Below are positions 61,458-64,000 of a stretch of 64,000 nt of DNA, piece after piece (within the stretch, counting starts at the first letter, position 1; every line of letters starts with the position of its first letter). Made by a program: the position numbers and the translations under genes. The notes under the pieces are model-generated. The model did no database searches and was not told the origin of the DNA. It saw only the letters and a list, made by a program, of their open reading frames with translations. Source of the stretch: RUG563 sp964423675 (GTDB lineage Bacteria > Bacillota > Clostridia > Christensenellales > Aristaeellaceae). The stretch spans positions 7,896 to 71,895 of the forward strand of contig CAYRFP010000003.1 of the NCBI GenBank assembly GCA_964423675.1, written 5' to 3'.

Positions 61458-61718
61458 TTACTTCGCCTTTTCGACGATTTCCACCAGCCGCCAATGCTTA
61501 TCCTTGGACAGGGGACGGCATTCCATGATCTTCACGGTGTCGCCGACGCCGCAGCTGTTTTCTTCATCATGCACCTTCACCTTGCTGGTGTGGTTCATGA
61601 TCTTGCCGTACAGCGGGTGCCGCACGCGGGTGGACATGGAGACGACGATGGTCTTATCCATCTTATCGCTGACGACCACGCCAATGCGGGTCTTGCGGAT
61701 GCCTCTTACTTCAGACAT
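61458..61718 (-). CDS. rpsQ: Small ribosomal subunit protein uS17
   Basis: The 86-residue OB-fold protein MSEVRGIRKTRIGVVVSDKM... HPLYGKIM, GDTVKIMECRPLSKDKHWRL. Start: GGAG eight bases before the ATG at 61716-61718; the ATG six codons earlier overlaps the binding site. Confidence 0.96.
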   Translation of the reverse strand: MSEVRGIRKTRIGVVVSDKMDKTIVVSMSTRVRHPLYGKIMNHTSKVKVHDEENSCGVGDTVKIMECRPLSKDKHWRLVEIVEKAK

Positions 61719-61746
61719 GGTATTGACTCCTTTCACGGCTTATCGG

Positions 61747-61938
61747 TCACGCCTTGCTCTGCTGGGTCAAAACGGTCATCGCACGGGCGATATCCCGCTT
61801 CACCGCAGTGATCTGCATGGTGTTCTCAAGCTGACCGGTGGCAAGCCGGAAACGAAGGTTGAAGAGCTCTTCCTTGAGCTCGCCGATCTTCGCGGTCAAT
61901 TCCTCAGGCTTCATGGCTGCGAATTCCTTGGCCTTCAT
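61747..61938 (-). CDS. rpmC: Large ribosomal subunit protein uL29
   Basis: The 63-residue helical hairpin protein (LTAKIGELKEELFNLRFRLA, NTMQITAVKRDIARAMTVL) overlaps the end of rplP by four bases (ATGA). Confidence 0.97.
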   Translation of the reverse strand: MKAKEFAAMKPEELTAKIGELKEELFNLRFRLATGQLENTMQITAVKRDIARAMTVLTQQSKA

Positions 61939-62381
61939 TTGCTTTCACCACCCGCTTCATTAGGATTCTGCGCGTTTTCGCGCTTGATGATCTTAGAGGT
62001 AATGGGGAGCTTGCCGGAAGCAAGACGCAGCGCTTCGCGGGCAACCGCTTCGTCAACGCCTTTGATTTCGAACAGCACTCGGCCGGGCTTAACTACGGCC
62101 ACCCAGTATTCCGGCGCGCCCTTACCGGAACCCATGCGGGTTTCAGCCGGCTTCTTGGTGACGGGCTTGTCGGGGAAAATCTTGATCCAAACCTGGCCGC
62201 CGCGCTTGGTATAACGGGTCAGCGCGACACGGGCCGCCTCGATCTGCTGGGAGGTAACCCAGCCGGGCTCGGTGGCCACCAGGCCGATATCGCCATAGGC
62301 GAGGAAATTACCGCGATGCGCGGCGCCCTTCAGGCGGCCGCGGAACTGCTTGCGGTGCTTAACTCTCTTGGGCATCAGCAT
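61935..62381 (-). CDS. rplP: Large ribosomal subunit protein uL16
   Basis: The 148-residue protein MLMPKRVKHRKQFRGRLKG... contains VWIKIFPDKPVTKKPAETRM and GKGAPEYWVAVVKPGRVLFE. It helps position tRNA at the A site. Confidence 0.98.
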   Translation of the reverse strand: MLMPKRVKHRKQFRGRLKGAAHRGNFLAYGDIGLVATEPGWVTSQQIEAARVALTRYTKRGGQVWIKIFPDKPVTKKPAETRMGSGKGAPEYWVAVVKPGRVLFEIKGVDEAVAREALRLASGKLPITSKIIKRENAQNPNEAGGESK

Positions 62382-62384
62382 AGA

Positions 62385-63062
62385 TTACTTGCCTCCTTCG
62401 ATAGCGGCTGCGGGCTGCGCGGTCTTCTTGGGCTTGGGCAGAACCTGTCCCTTATACACCCAAACCTTTACGCCCAGACGGCCATAGGTGGTCTTGGCTT
62501 CGGCAAAGCCGTAGTCAATGTTGGCCCGCAGAGTCTGCAGGGGAATGGAGCCTTCGTGATAGTGCTCGGTGCGAGCGATATCCGCGCCGCCCAGACGGCC
62601 GCCGATGGCGATTTTCACGCCCTTGGCGCCGCTCTTCATGGCCCGCTGGATGCTCTGCTTCATCGCGCGGCGGAAGGCAATGCGCTTTTCCAGCTGCTGG
62701 GCGATGTTTTCAGCGATCAGCTGCGCGTCTGCATCGGGGTTCTTCACGTCCATCACGCGGATGTTTACCGCATGACCCACAAACTTTTCCACTTCGGCCT
62801 TGAGCTCTTCGATGCCCTTGCCGTTGCGGCCGATGATCATGCCGGGCTTGCCGGCGAAGAGCGTAACGGTCATGCGGGAAGCGCTGCGCTCGATGTCAAT
62901 GCGGCTGATGCCGGTGGAATAGAACTTTTCCTTCAGCATCTCCCGCAGCTTGTAATCCTCAATGAGGTTGTTGGCAAAATCCTTCTTGCCGGCGTACCAG
63001 CGGGTGCTCCAATCGAAGATCACGCCCACGCGCGCGCCATGCGGATTAACTTTCTGACCCAT
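62385..63062 (-). CDS. rpsC: Small ribosomal subunit protein uS3
   Basis: The 225-residue protein starts MGQKVNPHGARVGVIFDWST, has the KH domain (FAGKPGMIIGRNGKGIEELK) and the C-terminal domain (GRLGGADIARTEHYHEGSIP, LGVKVWVYKGQVLP). Start: GGGAGGATCAC before the ATG at 63060-63062. Confidence 0.98.
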   Translation of the reverse strand: MGQKVNPHGARVGVIFDWSTRWYAGKKDFANNLIEDYKLREMLKEKFYSTGISRIDIERSASRMTVTLFAGKPGMIIGRNGKGIEELKAEVEKFVGHAVNIRVMDVKNPDADAQLIAENIAQQLEKRIAFRRAMKQSIQRAMKSGAKGVKIAIGGRLGGADIARTEHYHEGSIPLQTLRANIDYGFAEAKTTYGRLGVKVWVYKGQVLPKPKKTAQPAAAIEGGK

Positions 63063-63076
63063 GTGTGATCCTCCCT

Positions 63077-63463
63077 TTACTTCTTCTGGTCGAGCACTAC
63101 GCTGATGTGGCAAGTGCGCTTGAGCATGGGGGAAGCGCTGCCGCGGCTGCGGGCTACGTAGCGCTTGAGGGTCGGGCCGGGGTTGGCGTAGCACTCGGCA
63201 ACGTAGAGCGTGCTGCGATCCATTTCCTGATTGTTCACAGCATTGGCAATGGCGCTGGAGAGCACCTTATAAATGACGGGCGAAGCCGCCTTGGGGGTAA
63301 ACTGCAGAATGGCGAGCGCCTGATCGGCGTCCTTGCCGCGAATCAGGTCAAGCACGATCTTGGCCTTGCGGGAGGACAGGCGGATGTTCTTGGCGTGCGC
63401 CTGGGGGCGCTTGTCGCGGCTTTCCGCGCGGGCCGCGCCCTTTTCACGGGTACGAGTAGCCAT
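63077..63463 (-). CDS. rplV: Large ribosomal subunit protein uL22
   Basis: The 128-residue protein has AHAKNIRLSSRKAKIVLDLI, an exit-tunnel loop region and RGSASPMLKRTCHISVVL at the end. Confidence 0.98.
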   Translation of the reverse strand: MATRTREKGAARAESRDKRPQAHAKNIRLSSRKAKIVLDLIRGKDADQALAILQFTPKAASPVIYKVLSSAIANAVNNQEMDRSTLYVAECYANPGPTLKRYVARSRGSASPMLKRTCHISVVLDQKK

Positions 63464-63482
63464 TTTTTATTCGCTCCTTCCC

Positions 63483-63761
63483 TTATTTACGACCGGTGGC
63501 CTTTTCGCCGGCATGCCCGCGGAAAGTGCGGGTAGGGGCAAATTCGCCCAGCTTATGGCCTACCATGTCTTCGGTGATGTACACCGGCACATGCTTGCGG
63601 CCGTCATGCACCGCGATGGTGTGGCCGACGAATTCGGGGAAGATGGTCGAGGCGCGGCTCCAGGTCTTGAGAACCTGCTTGGCGCCGGTTTTGTTCATAT
63701 CCACGATACGCTTGTACAGCGCTTCCTGTACAAACGGGCCTTTCTTTACGGAACGGCTCAT
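63483..63761 (-). CDS. rpsS: Small ribosomal subunit protein uS19
   Basis: The 92-residue protein MSRSVKKGPFVQEALYKRI... has TWSRASTIFPEFVGHTIAVH and HKLGEFAPTRTFRGHAG. Confidence 0.98.
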   Translation of the reverse strand: MSRSVKKGPFVQEALYKRIVDMNKTGAKQVLKTWSRASTIFPEFVGHTIAVHDGRKHVPVYITEDMVGHKLGEFAPTRTFRGHAGEKATGRK

Positions 63762-63791
63762 TTGGTTGCCTCCTTCCTATTGCGCCGACAC

Positions 63792-64000
63792 TTACTTCTT
63801 GCTGGCACGCTTCACGATCAGTTTGTTGGAATACTTCTTATGCTTGCGGGTCTTCAGGCCCAGAGCCGGCTTACCCCAAGGAGTAACAGGGGCAGGCATA
63901 CCAACAGGGCTCTTGCCTTCGCCGCCGCCGTGGGGATGGTCGCAAGGATTCATGACCACGCCGCGGACGGAGGGACGAACGCCCATGTGCCGCTTGCGGC
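63792..64000 (-). CDS. rplB: Large ribosomal subunit protein uL2, C-terminal part
   Basis: The last ~68 residues are in the window; the gene continues past the right edge. RPSVRGVVMNPCDHPHGGGEG includes the conserved His region close to the peptidyl-transferase centre, and the basic tail TRKHKKYSNKLIVKRASKK follows. Confidence 0.97.
   Translation of the reverse strand, partial: RKRHMGVRPSVRGVVMNPCDHPHGGGEGKSPVGMPAPVTPWGKPALGLKTRKHKKYSNKLIVKRASKK

Noticed and set aside
1..64000. tRNA or rRNA genes, CRISPR arrays, insertion sequences, prophage or integrase genes
   Set aside because: None recognised by eye on either strand; a covariance-model or repeat search would be needed to exclude small RNAs.

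Overview
The window looks like a chromosomal segment of a Gram-positive anaerobe of the Clostridia type, moderately GC-rich. The grounds are strong AGGAGG-type ribosome binding sites, sigma-A promoters, a zinc-type S14, a zinc-lid adenylate kinase, a KOW-domain gene between map and infA, and many AraC/YesMN regulators with LplABC-type sugar importers. The style suggests a carbohydrate-scavenging gut or rumen bacterium. I cannot name a genus.

Layout. 1-356 (-): N-terminus of a family 5 solute-binding protein. 438-10847 (-): a surface cassette with a BTAD (SARP-like) regulator, a short Thr/Pro/Glu-rich secreted protein and a 2743-residue repeat protein. The promoter of the two surface genes carries a direct repeat beside an extended -10 box. 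11436-18611 (-): a sugar importer (binding protein, two permeases) with a YesM/YesN-type two-component system. 18845-27436 (+), divergent from it: a compact eight-gene catabolic operon with a GH89-like alpha-N-acetylglucosaminidase, a SelA-like PLP enzyme (broken by a frameshift in a 7-C run), two RidA proteins, an amidohydrolase, an RraA-type aldolase, an SDR and a lactonase. 27818-29134 (+): a GH39-like glycosidase. 29226-33306 (-): gdhA, mnmA and a HAD phosphatase/dTMP kinase fusion. 33433-42618: a second importer, a membrane-bound AraC sensor, a GH127 glycosidase and a divergent AraC regulator. 42748-48730 (+): a DUF2232-like membrane protein, rplI, dnaB and potABC without potD. 48891-50164 (+): a decaying ECF sigma gene and companion gene. 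50301-64000 (-): the alpha, spc and S10 ribosomal operons from rplQ back to rplB, including secY, adk, map and infA.

The most interesting unit is the importer/two-component/catabolic locus at 11436-27436. The eight catabolic genes can be placed in one pathway without a sugar kinase: release of GlcNAc by GH89, oxidation by the SDR, lactone opening by the beta-propeller lactonase, deacetylation by the amidohydrolase, deamination/dehydration to 2-keto-3-deoxygluconate by the SelA-like enzyme with RidA clearing the imine, and retro-aldol cleavage by the RraA-like enzyme. This is inference from families and gene order. Other notable points are the SARP-like operator of the surface operon, the HAD-Tmk fusion, the dying sigma module, and long structured spacers inside the otherwise compact ribosomal cluster.
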